From contig OU612067.1 in NCBI GenBank assembly GCA_914767715.1, forward strand, positions 33,704,162 through 33,764,161: 60,000 nucleotides of DNA, read 5' to 3'. The position numbers and the translations under genes were made by a program. This stretch comes from Membranipora membranacea (Eukaryota; Bryozoa; Gymnolaemata; Cheilostomatida; Membraniporidae). Shown here piece after piece: positions 1 to 12,800 of this stretch. Within the stretch, counting starts at the first letter, position 1; each line of letters starts with the position of its first letter. Under the pieces are notes generated by a model, which was not told the DNA's origin, did not search any database, and saw nothing but the letters and a program-made list of their open reading frames with translations.

Positions 1-349
1 GAATCAAATGTATAATGCAATTTGTTTGTCTTCCTGATTTTCAATAAAGCTTTAGTAAAATCATGAGTAGGCCTAGGCTCTTTCAATATGACAGATTATT
101 CTGATTCCTTTATAAAATAGCAGCATGATAAACTCCCACAACAGTGAGAGTCATGTTACATAGCTGTATCTCCTAGCTGTTTATTTCTGCCTTATCCTGC
201 AGTAGGACATGATTGATAAAGACAAATATTTTGGCCTTGAAACAATAGAATAATCACATTACTTGATTAATGTAGCCACCAATTCTGGTCCCAACTTCTC
301 TGCTAGGATTAAGCCTATGAGCTAACTTTGGTACTGATTCTGGTTGTAG
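1..349. other. Intronic sequence upstream of the first visible WD40 exon
   Basis: No coding signal seen. It ends in a 3' splice site (TGGTTGTAG, AG at 348-349) feeding the WD40 exon at 350, so it is read as the end of an intron of a gene that begins before the window. Confidence 0.5.
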
Positions 350-2545
350 TTTTGGGACGATCGTACTAAGCATGCAGTGAGACACATATACGGACCTCAC
401 ATCTGTGGAGAGGCTCTAGATATTGATGCAGTTCACAATCATGTAATTACCGGCTCATGGAGGAAGAATAACGTCCTACAGATTTGGGATGTCGACTCTG
501 GCACTAAAATCAAAGACGTTCCTCAAGATGCGCTTCATAAATGCATGGTGAGTGGAGCTCACTTCTCTTTGGTTAGCTTGCCCTGCATATTCTAGTGACT
601 TATCATGAGGTAGCTTGCCCTGCATATTCTAGTGACTTATCATGAGGTAGCTTGCCCTGCATATTCTAGTGACTTATCATGAGGTAGCTTGCCCTGCACA
701 TTCTAGTGACTTATCATGAGGTAGCTTGCCCTGCATATTCTAGTGACTTATCATGAGGTAGCTTGCCCTGCATATTCTAGTGACTTATCATGAGGTAGCT
801 TGCCCTGCATATTCTAGTGACTTATCATGAGGTAGCTTGCCCTGCATATTCTAGTGACTTATCATGAGGTAGCTTGCCCTGCACATTCTAGTGACTTAAC
901 ATGAGGTAGCTTGCCCTGCATATTCTAGTGACTTATCATGAGGTAGCTTGCCCTGCATATTCTAGTGACTTATCATGAGGTAGCTTGCCCTGCACATTCT
1001 AGTGACTTATCATGAGGTAGCTTGCCCTGCATATTCTAGTGACTTATCATGAGGTAGCTTGCCCTGCACATTCTAGTGACTTATCATGAGGTAGCTTGCC
1101 CTGCACATTCTAGTGACTTATCATGAGGTAGCTTGCCCTGCACATTCTAGTGACTTATCATGAGGTAGCTTGCCCTGCATATTCTAGTGACTTATCATGA
1201 GGTAGCTTGCCCTGCACATTCTAGTGACTTATCATGAGGTAGCTTGCCCTGCACATTCTAGTGACTTATCATGAGGTAGCTTGCCCTGCATATTCTAGTG
1301 ACTTATCATGAGGCAGCTTGCCCTGCACATTCTAGTGACTTATCATGAGGTAGCTTGCCCTGCACATTCTAGTGACTTATCATGAGGTAGCTTGCCCTGC
1401 ACATTCTAGTGACTTATCATGAGGTAGCTTGCCCTGCATATTCTAGTGACTTATCATGAGGTAGCTTGCCCTGCACATTCTAGTGACTTATCATGAGGTA
1501 GCTTGCCCTGCACATTCTAGTGACTTATCATGAGGTAGCTTACCCTGCACATTCTAGTGACTTATCATGAGGTAGCTTGCCCTGCATATTCTAGTGACTT
1601 ATCATGAGGTAGCTTGCCCTGCACATTCTAGTGACTTATCATGAGGTAGCTTGCCCTGCATATTCTAGTGACTTATCATGAGGTAGCTTGCCCTGCATAT
1701 TCTAGTGACTTATCATGAGGTAGCTTGAAATCAGCAGATTAGCAGACTAGATGATCTTGATCTAGTATCACCCAGTTTAAGCGCTCAAACGCTACAATCA
1801 CAATTTTTGTGGCATTACATTATCAATCATTCAAAATGAATTTTCGACAATGGAATGCCACAAAAACACACTTGCAGCCGTCTTAGCGCTTAGAATGAAA
1901 ATTACCAAGTGTTTTGAGGCCCTTGTTTAACAAATTTACACATATTTAGTCAGTACTGTGTTGGTATTTTCTAGTTGTACTGCTGTCAATGGCTTGGAAA
2001 GGACTATATTATCTGTGGAGGGAATGAGCAGAACATGGCTAGAATCATCGACAGAGGCACACTCAATGTAAGTCAATAAAGAGCGTAATCAAAACGTCCC
2101 CCGCTCGCCCTTCTCACTACATTCTAACTCACACACTCACTGTAAATATATTTACATAATTATTTCACCCTAATTTATCGCATCTTATTTCTGAATTTGT
2201 CATGTTATGAAGGTTGTGCAACGAAATATGAACTGTAGCATTCTCAGATTTCGGATTTTACATCACAATGCCTAAAGGGCAAATAATCCCAATCAAGGCT
2301 GCGTTACTTAGCTTGATTAGATAGTATAAAAACCTAAGTAGTGGTAGTATACACATCAGTGGAGTATTCTTGTGTCTTGTTTTGGTTTTTTTAATCCATT
2401 TCTCTGTTTACAGACTGTGGCTCAGGTGGTGGATTTAGAACAGGGGGTATATTGTATAGATAATGACAGACAAGCACCCCTACCAAAGATAGTCATAGGG
2501 GCGTCGACTTATGCCTACCTCTTCAAACAAGAGAAGAGAGTTTAA
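350..2545 (+). CDS. WD40-repeat protein, C-terminal part (5' end outside the window)
   Basis: Three exons read in frame: 350-547, 1975-2067 and 2414-2545 (stop TAA 2543-2545), all phase 0, with GT-AG introns (ATG|GTGAGT, TTTTCTAG|TTG, AAT|GTAAGT, TTTACAG|ACT). The first exon encodes FWDDRTKHAVRHIYGPHICG and then LQIWDVDSGTKI, two WD-type blades, each with a WD dipeptide. The second encodes YIICGGNEQNMARIIDRGTL, a further blade. The last encodes a tail ending FKQEKRV. WD40 propellers act as protein-interaction scaffolds; I cannot say which complex this one serves. A polyadenylation signal AATAAA lies at 3079-3084. The gene runs tail-to-tail with PHF14. The exact family member is not identified, and upstream exons are missing from the window. 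Confidence 0.75.
574..1728. repeat. 37-bp minisatellite, about 31 tandem copies, in a WD40 intron
   Basis: A head-to-tail array of a 37-bp unit beginning TAGCTTGCCCTGCAYATTCT and ending CTTATCATGAGG. It starts 26 bp after the exon donor at 548. Copies are nearly identical; the main variant is CATATT versus CACATT at one position, interspersed along the array. Rare variants include TTAACATG near 900, GAGGCAGC near 1312 and CTTACCC near 1540. Near identity implies recent expansion or homogenisation. Not a CRISPR: there are no spacers. Confidence 0.97.
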
Positions 2546-3827
2546 CTGGGCTTCCTAGATTCTGTAACCCTATAATGCGGGCGGGCCTCCAGACCCCCTG
2601 CATGTGCCTATACAGATATACTCTCGTGGAGATTCAGTGCCTACATAACTAATATCAGTAAATACTCGATCTGATTATTTCCAGCCTCACACCAAATCAA
2701 TCTGAAAACACATTATATGTACATCAAGTCTTTCTATTACAGTTCTCACTGACCTAATACATAGAAATCAGTCCGATAAACTTACCGTCCGTACCATACA
2801 CCTATTCATGTAATGTTTACTCATATATATAATTATATATATATAACAGGCCATGTTTTCGAGGCCTTGTAAATTACTGTACTTGCCATTTTTTAAAACT
2901 TAAAATAACAGCATTTACACAAATGATATTCTTATCATGATATTCTATTATAATTAAATGTTAACCTTGTTTATTTTGTAATGCAGTCCAAGTTAGACAC
3001 TGTGTTTTATTTCAATGTTCTCTATGTTATTCAAGTTAGAATTTTATTGTTTTTATTTTGAAGTTTGCATGACTTCTGAATAAAAATAGCCTAGTATGAA
3101 AGTAGTCAACACGAAGTTCGCAAAACAAAACAACTGCTTCTTATAACATAGACTGTACAAAACCTATACAAAGTAGTAATAAACTGAACAAGAAAGAAAC
3201 AAATTACAAATAGAAAGAGTGTTTTTGGTCAACAAAAATTTACGATTTACGCTACATTTAACAGTTTGAATGGAAGGTTTGCACAAATATAAGAACTTAA
3301 GAGTGCTGTACAATTCTTAAAATGTCAACAAAAGTGTAACAACCTCTCTAGGTCTGTGGCGATACACAAGGGGTAAATTTGGAAGGACAAAGTTTTTGAT
3401 CATATGATTGAAATGATACGTTAAGCTCCGTTTAGTTCCAATCAAATTGTTTTGTTTTAGAGTCATGGCATATTTTTGAGTCAGGTTATGTGTAGCATAC
3501 ATGGATGTGTTACATGATACAGGGTAACAGCATCCGGGTTTTAATTTCAGGGATGTTTTGTTTATAGTGCTGGTAATGTCCTGAACATGTGCACACTGTA
3601 CATGAATAAGACGTACACTGTAGAGCTTTTATATAATAACTCTATGGCGTACACATAAAACAGAGTTTTTGTAGCACAACAATAATGTAACATTAAATAG
3701 ATTCCAAAAGGCTGATCACAGGCTTACTTTGTTATGGAATCACCAATGTTTGATGGAATATTTCTCTTATGCGGTGCAGTGTGTTGTATATAGTTAGTCT
3801 AGACATGCCATCACATCAGCTCTGCTA
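2546..3827. other. Convergent 3' untranslated region between the WD40 and PHF14 genes
   Basis: No gene seen. The + strand has AATAAA at 3079-3084 for the WD40 gene. The region is AT-rich, with an (AT)n run near 2826-2846. The two genes point toward each other, so their 3' ends may approach or overlap; the PHF14 poly(A) site is not resolved. Confidence 0.5.
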
Positions 3828-6800
3828 TCACACATTAACTACATCGCCGCTGAATGATACGACGTTATCATCACCTTGACATATCTCCATAGTGACCTCC
3901 TCACCTCCCTCAGCGTCCATTATCTCCATACTCTTCTCACACTCGTCACAGTACCACTGGTATCCTCGGTGTTTGGGAGATTTACGTACAGGAGGGTCGA
4001 GACAGGCAAAGTGGTACCACTGCATACATTCATCACACCTGTGTAAGATAAATAATATCTTTGATTAATGTGACACGAATCTACTGAGTCAAACTACGTA
4101 AATATCATTAAGTATGTCTGTCTGTCTGTCTGTCTATCTGGTGATATCGACTCCTCATCATGGAGCTAAGAATGATATGAGAGGGTCCTCCTTTGCTGTC
4201 AGCAACAAAGAATTGTGTATGAGGATAATAATACTGTCGCTTGTATTACCTGTGTACAGAGTATAGGAAGGAAGGATGATAATAACACAGAGTAAGGATA
4301 TACAGAGTGGACACTTCAATGATCGTTATAGTGCCTGCGGTTTTTATCCACTGGGGGAAATTCATCAATCTGGCCACCTGCCAATTTCAGAATATATATA
4401 AGTTACAGTGGAGTTTTGTCATGCAGACATAGCCACCTTTGATAGGTCGTAATTCATTCTGTATTTATCTTAAAGACTGATTTCTAACTTCTCTGAAATG
4501 CCCAAGCTTCAAGCTATACACCATATTATTGTCATTTTTTGCTAGGATTCATAGGCTAAGAGTAATCCAGGTTTTTGAAATGAGTTTTATCATATAGATT
4601 TACATAGGGCTTAGGTCAATGCACGGACATTTCCTAATTTTGATGACCAGCCGTCTATCAATTGTCACATGTAAATCTATATGACAAAACTCATTTCAAA
4701 AACCTGGATTACTCTTAGCCTATGAATCCTAGCAAAAAATGACAATAATATGGTGTATAGCTTGAAGCTTGGACATTCCAACAAAATTGGAAATCAGTCT
4801 TTAGGATAAATACAGAATGAATTATGGCCCATCAAAGGTAGGGATGTCTGCAAGAAAAATGCCATTATAACATATAGAGATAATGAGTTTTTGGCATCCA
4901 GCTGTGCACAATTTTCCCCCAGTGAATCAAAAACCGCAGGTACTATAACTATCATTGAACTGTCCACTCTGTATATCCTTACTCTGTGATAATAACAAAA
5001 TGAATTGCAGATTCAAGTGCATGCTGAGTTTTTTTTACAGAAATGGTCGGTTTCTCAGCATGTATTCAGCTTTATAGTCCATAAGCCTGTAAAAACAGGT
5101 ATCCTTTCAATGAGTGACAAAGGGTATAGATCAAGTTTAATCTAATTGCCTGCATTTCAGTGGCTCCTTTCCACTGAAATGCAGGTCGCCACTCCGAATA
5201 CAGGCAAATGGACCAAGCTTGGTCTACAAAGAGTAAAACATAAATTGCTCGAACACTGAGAAGTCAACTACAAAATATATTGTTCAATGATTCATTTTGA
5301 TGTGTAGCCTCGAGAGCAATGTTCTTTTACCCTTTTTGCATCAACTAGAAATCGAGTCCTTTTGTTTCACCTCAACTCATCAATAATACAATACATACTT
5401 TTTACATACATATTGATTTTACTGGCAATCGTTCTTAGCCTTTTATACCCCCCCCCCCCCCCCACAAAGCATACTAAGCTTGGTGGCTGTGGACATGACC
5501 TCTTCTACGGTCCAGCCAGGCCGTCCCCAGCCAAACAGAGCAGGACTGGACTGGAGGACACTGGTCAGATTTATCGGTTCAATCAGAGAAGGGGATATCA
5601 ACAAAGTAAGTGGAGCGATCAGCGACCTGTCTGTAGAAAACCAAGTAGTTGTGTTCAGATTTGCTTCAGTGATGTTCCCACAAGCTGAGAGAAACCTCAC
5701 TGAACTTCTGAAACTTTCATTACACGAGAGATCCTCACCTAACAAGATAATAGAGCACACAGAGAGATTAGTACTGTATGAAACTGTGAATGGACTAACA
5801 GAGGTCAGAACAACAATACTGCAACAGGCTATCAAAGAAGGCAATTCAACGGAAGTCGAAGAATTATTGGATGAGCACAGTGCTGAAAGTATTCTGAGAG
5901 CATTAACTCGGCGTCCTAAACTGATTGTTAATGAAGATATCCTTTCGGATAAAAGAGAATTGAAATTATTTCTAAGGGAAATAGCTGGCAAAATCATCTC
6001 TAGTGGCGCTCACGGATTGGGACAAGAACACCTTGTGGAACTGTGTGCATTCATCACCCTATCTGAGGAAAAGCAAACAAAGTTTCAGAAAACGCTGGAT
6101 ACTATCATCTCAGCCATCGATGACCTACACGATAGATTCGAAGATTACATCTATATCGGATTCGAGGGCACCTTTCTCCCTGGGTTTATCATCGATGATT
6201 ATTTTCTCCAATTTCTCAATAAGGACAGGGCATTAGAAACTATGGCGATGCTGATAGCATTACAGCCCCCAAAAGCAGCATGTCATATAGCGAGTGTTAT
6301 GACAAAATCAGAATTGCTCTCGGAAACAGAAAAACAGGAATTCTGTATTGTTGCATTAACGTACTGTACAAGCATAGGCATTTCACACGTTGATGTTATA
6401 GAGACCCTCTTATCTGGGACACAGCGATGTGAACGATTAGAGGGGGCTGTCAGAGCTCTCATAATTAACGCTAAACGTTGTAATATACAGAAAAGCCACA
6501 TGGCAAAACTCCTTCAGCGTGTATCATTGTTTCGTTTTCTGACCTCTGACAAAACTCCAGAGGGCATTTACAACCCTAAATATCTCAATGCGTGGGTGCC
6601 GTTTCCAGACACAGATAATGTTTCACTGATTAAAATGATGCACAATGGAAATTTGGACTTAAAAGATATTTTGGATGATGTTGACATCTCTGGATGTCTC
6701 CACAAAGCATCTCAATCTGTCTCTACTGAGATGCTGGATATGTTTCAGCCATTTCTCTTAGATTACTTTATACCAGAGAGTAGCAAACAGGCCAAATTGC

Positions 6801-9800
6801 AGATGTGTGGAGCAGTATTATTCAATGAGTTTTGAGGAAATCCTGATTATATCAGGAATGATGCTGCAGAAGAGGCAGAAACGATCACCCAGAGCCTTAG
6901 GGAGGTGGGCATAGATGTGAAAGTGAAAAAAGGTAGCTGGTCCTCTGATGAGCTCATCACTGAGTTGAAAAGGTTTTGCAAGAGCATCAGACTTCGCTGT
7001 TCACTTGTGGTGGTATGCGTTATGAGTCATGGTAATGCAGGAATTCTCTATGGTTGTGGCGGGTTAACAGACGCAGCCAGTGGTTTATATGACAAATGTA
7101 GAATCAATGACATCCTTTATACGCTGGGAGTAGGATTACCTGCACATGTGCCTAAGGTAGGTCAAGTAGAGGCATCAAATCAAAGATTACAAGATAAACC
7201 CTAGCTAGATAAGTGAATTTCTTCGATTAAGGTACTCAAAACACTGAATAATGTTCTCGCTTTCTAAGAGTTTTGAGGTGAAATCCTTCGCCCAATCAGT
7301 GAAATATTTCTGAAATAAGAGGTAATCATAAGCCATTAACATCTTTTATGCATATGTAAGCATTTTAATGCTCTCTTATAGCTATGCGCATATCTTCATT
7401 GACAGCTAATAGTAATCCAGGCATGTCAGGATACCCGGGTACAGGATATCACTAGGTCCAAGCACAGAGAGATAGACTCACAAAGAGTCGATAATGAGGT
7501 AATACAGGATACAGGAGCACCGCCTGCTAACCAATCAAAGACTGACGCAGTGATGACCGACGCAGTGATGACCGACGCAGTGATGACCGACGCAGTGACG
7601 ACCGACGCAGTGATGACCGACGCAGTGATGACCGACGCAGTGATGACCGACGCACGACGTGCATCTCCAGTCCTAGATGACACACACAACCTCCACATAG
7701 AGCTAACATACCCGAACATGACCCTTCTCAGTTCCACAAAATATGGAGATAGTGCACAGAGGAATCATTTTCTGCCCGCATTGGCCGAAGAGATACGAGG
7801 CGCAGACTTTGAACGAACTGTACATGACATGTTCGTCAAAGCCTCACACAAAATGAGCTTACATACTGACAGTGATCATAGAAAGCAAATTCCTGTATAT
7901 CACTCAAGTAACAGAAAGAGGTTGGTCATTCCTGGCCTACGTAAAGAGCGCGAAGTAGATGTTGTCTACAGCAGTAGCCAAGCATGTACAATTTCATAAT
8001 GTGTCCCGGCGATAAGGAAGTGTCTTGTGACTTTTACTCTTAAACACATAAATATTCTAGTATTTGTAATTTTTCATTTCATCTGTATCACATCACAGAC
8101 GTGAATCAGCAAATGGGTAATAATATATGAGACCCAAGGTAGCTCAGAGCAGGGAAAAGTCTCACTGGTTACCACTTCTCATCACACACAATATACGTTT
8201 GTCTGGTGAGAATTTGGCGGCTGTGTATTGACTGCTGGAAAGCAGTGAACTCTCTGTACTCTGCTCAGACAGCAGGCTAATCATGTAAAAGTGCAGGCCT
8301 TATTTATAATACAGGAATCAGTGAGCACAAGAAGACAAGGAAATCTTTTTGTTCTTATTATCAACCACATTGCTTCTTTTTTGCAAATTGATTGGAGTAA
8401 ACCTGACTTTTGTTTGTGTCTATAGATGTTGGTTTTGTCCCTAAAGCCTTTCTTCACATATATTGTCTTTTTTATGCAATGGTTTATATCATTATTCACA
8501 ATAATAATTATGTATTTGTACCAATTGTTTGATAATTATTGACAATCACACTTTAATGAACCTGAATAAGACTATATTCCACATTATTGAGCATGACAAT
8601 CCATATACCACTATCTTTTAACGAAAGCCCACACTGGTACACTGGTACATGAACAGACTGATGCTAAACCTGACAATCGCTGGATCTGAAGTAAATGATT
8701 GGCTGTGTCGGTAGATTCACCGGAGTAGTCTTATTCTTAGCATTATTATTATTATTTTAATCTCTCACCTAATTGTACAGCTAAGCAGTCAGCCACTTTG
8801 CAGCTTGGTGAAAGTATTATTTGCAACAGCACAGTAAAAAATTACAGGTCACTTGAGTAACAGTTTGAACAGCTTGTAATAAGTCGGAATGACATAATGC
8901 ATATCTAAACTTGGAAATTTCACTTTATACACACAGTACTAACCTGACGGCGTTACCCCCGTTACAGTCTGTATTACAAGGTTTACACACTCCAGTATCC
9001 AGTATTTTAGGTCTACGTCCGACTTTAGCAGGAGATGAGCTACTCGGTTCTGGTGTAAGAGATGTCTCCAGCTCATCCTGTCAACAGAATATTCAGTTAT
9101 CAATAATTTAACAAATGGTATTATGTCACTGTCCTGTCTACAGTTAAATATCAAATAGGTGTCATTTCTAATTGTTGCTATCAAAGTGGGCTCAGATAAA
9201 AACTGCCAGACGAAGTTTTTGGCCAGGGATTTCAGCAAGGTATCAAAACTCTAGGGGCTGTCTTATCCACCGCGGAAGGCATCAACATGAAGAGCTCTGA
9301 GAGAGAATCTGTGCTTGAACTCATTGATGTACGTCAGAAGCCAAGGTCGGCGAATTATTCACAAACATAAAGATATTGCATTGGTATTGATAAAGCATTG
9401 GTATAACTATACCATTCACACAAGCAGGTTATGACGTTGTGTACCTGAGGATGAGCTGGTGATGATGTCACTTCCTCCTCACTGCTCTCGTCATCCTCTG
9501 ACTCATCTGGGGATGTGATGACATCATCATAAGTATAAGAAGGGGGTGAATGCTCGGCTGTCTCCGCTCCTGTATCAGCAGCAGGGAGCGTGTTAGAGGG
9601 TCTGCCTGGTCTCCCTCGCCCTCCTCGACCCCGACGTGGAGGTCTACCAGGACCACGACGAGCTGATACAGCACCAGACCAGTCTGTGGGAACATGACCT
9701 CGAGATACTCCTCTTCTCTTACGGGGCCGGCCTACATGCTGTCAAAATTATGTCAAGTTAATTGTGTCTCTTAACTTGTGACTCGTTGTCAAGTAAAAGA

Positions 9801-12800
9801 AAGATGTACTTATATACATAGCAGTCTCCTTTCGGCAAAGAGAAAAAATAACCCAAATAAACCAGCTCCTCTACCTCTACCAGGCTATTAAACTTGAAGT
9901 CAGAACTACATATGAGATTTGGAGAAAAAAAAACCATAAATATACATATCCATTTTCCTCTCAATTCCACTACTTAATAATCAAACTCGGTGAAGACAGC
10001 ATCACATCTAGCATTTGTCATGGTAGAGTATAAGAGCACTAACCTTTGACCTCTCTAAGTAGAGCTGTAGCTCAGGAGATATAAACTTCTCAGGCTCTTT
10101 GATTGATTGTCTCAGTCTGCGTGGCGCCTCAGTATCGACTCTATCCTCGCTCGTCTCGACCGGCTGCTGATTCTTATGATCACATATAGAGCAGACCCAG
10201 CCGCATGATTTTGATTTTTTAGGCATTCTTATGAGAGGAGGATCAAGACAGGCGAGGTGATAGTGATTACTACACTGATCACACTGAGCCTGAAGGTGCT
10301 GGTCAGTGGTGGAGTCACAGATACCACACGATACAGGGGAGCAACGGGCGGAGCCAGCAGGGGGTGACTTCAGTAGAACTGCCTGAGCATACTTCTCTGG
10401 TATTTTTATCTGTAATAATATCATGAGTAACAACATCATAATCAGTTTAGTGCCTGGTAAATTGTCTATGTTATTTCAGTCTATGTTATGGTAGACTGAA
10501 ATAAGTAGCTGTTAATTGATTCTCGTCATCAGCCATTAATAGCGACGGGACTAAATTATAAGCTACAAAGACATGGTAGAACAGGTTAAGTGGTGCTGGC
10601 CTGAGTAAACCTGGAGCAGCTCTACGTTGATTAGCTGTATCTGCAGCACAAGGATGAATTTTTGCTTTAATTCTAACCATAAGAAAGGAGAAGGAGTCAA
10701 TGGTACTGACCTTATCCTTAGAGATAAGTGAGAGACACTTAAATATCTGATACCCCTGAAGTCTCATCTCCTCATGTGTTCTCTGATCAGCTTTTATAGA
10801 TGATCTCAGCTAAACAACAAGAAAGTGATAAAATAATGTTTAGTTAGATAATAAGTCAGGCACAGTCTTGTTTAGTAACCTTTTGTGTATGTTAGAGCAG
10901 GTGAATCATCTTGATAGCTAGCATTTCACTGTGACAAGTATATTTATGAATGGAGTGAGAACAGTTACCTTAAACTTGAGTTATCTTCTCTCTGAACTAT
11001 GCCTTCAGAGAGGAGATAACTCTTCATTACATTGCACCTTTGAATATAATAAAATGTCCAAACTGATGTGTGATTTTCCCAATTGAATGAACATTCAAGC
11101 AATTCGTACAGACTAATACTGACTGAGCTACATGAGGGTAGTAAGTATGACAATATCAAATCAGTCTGCAGCAGGAATACCACTCCACTCCAAGCTGTAA
11201 ACACTGAGCTGTATATATTAAGCTGTATACCTGAGCAATGTTATTATCCAGGCTCTTCTGTTGTTCTTGTAGTGACTTGTTTCTCTTCAGAGACTCAGCG
11301 TTTTGTTTCTTCAGACTATTGATCTTCTCTCCTCTCTGCTCGTAGTAAGCTGCGAACTCGACACTGAGAGCCGGAGCCACATACGACTTCTTCACTACAG
11401 GAGGCTGAGCGGCGGCCTGCTGGGCTCTAGGGGAGGCTACTCCGAGTAACTCAGCCTTCCTCATCAGACTCCGTACAGCGCTGGCACTTGAGGAGAGAGC
11501 TCGGGGAAGCTTGTTAGGTGGTACTGTAATAATATTACATATTATATATTATATAAGAAACTAACTAGTAATTTCGTGATCATAAATACCATAAAAGTTC
11601 AGGGGTGTGGATCACAGACTTTATTTATCTATCAATTGATCTTGATGTTAGATTGTTAGATGTGTTTCAATGCATTTTGACGCTCGATGTGGCACTGGAT
11701 AATGGATATGGGCTTCTACATATGTGCATTTGCCATAAACACGTAACAGAAGTTTTGACTTTTAGTGAACTCTTGAAAAATGATGACTGATATGAAACCA
11801 TTGATCTGTAATTTTTTGCTGAATATTAGTGTGGCACTAATCACATTTCAAATTACTACTAACTCAGTTCTTACAAGTATAAAATCACAATAATATAAAG
11901 AACATATAATATACATGCCCCAGGCAGGTGGTCTCTTAGCCTCAGCTTCTCTGAATTTCTTGTTGAAATGTTCGAGACGTCTCTTAGTTCTCTGAGATAC
12001 AGGCTTAGTGTGCCTGTTCTCTCTGAACTGATTAACGTGAGCTGATAAGGTGAGATAATTTCTCTTCTTCTGTTTGCTGACTAACTTATCTCCGTGCATC
12101 TTACAGTGAGCATAGAATGGATCGGCTATCTCCTAAAATAACACATCAATTCTTTGGAAAATTATCAACTCTATGAGTACAGTCTGTGATAAGATGTATT
12201 GTAATTCTGCTGTTGTTTGCCAAATTCGATGACTCTAAATGAGGAATTTTTTACTCTTAAGCTGGATCAAATAAGCCTAAAAACTTTAAATATGCATCTC
12301 ATCAAGTGGGAATAAGAGCTGAGGAACTTTGTTATGTTGAATACAGACAGAGCAGTAATGTCTGATAAGCATGGAAAAAGAGAAGAGAATTGTCAGACTA
12401 ACCTCATGTATGTCCGCCTCTGATAACAGTCCTTGTTTCTGGGCACTAAAACAAAAGTTTGCAATTTACTTTCAGGCCTGTGATAACTTTACTTACACTA
12501 CATCTTACTATAATCTCATGAGGTACTGAGAGAACACAAAGTAATAAGACTAAGGCTTATTTGGTGAGACTACCTGGTTATACTAGTACCTTGCTCTGTC
12601 TATATACATCCAAGAAGCTTACAAAGACGCACCTATAGGTCTAGTTGGGACTGTCAGGCACAGCTATTATAGGGGCTGTCATGGTTGTTTTGGAGCGTTC
12701 AGACTCACCAGGTAACATGAAAATAAGATTTACACATCCCAGCATCACAGCCTATAGTTACTCCTGTATAACTGAAGTTATCATCGTCACATAGACTGCA

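Noticed and set aside
574-1728. CRISPR-like direct repeats
   Set aside because: Units are contiguous with no spacers, in an animal intron; it is a minisatellite.
5443-5997. 184-aa antisense open frame
   Set aside because: Shadow of the caspase-like gene; low-complexity start from a poly-C tract and no protein features.
6833-6835. Selenocysteine codon in the caspase-like gene
   Set aside because: The position is not a catalytic Cys, no SECIS-like structure was noticed downstream, and caspases are not known selenoproteins.
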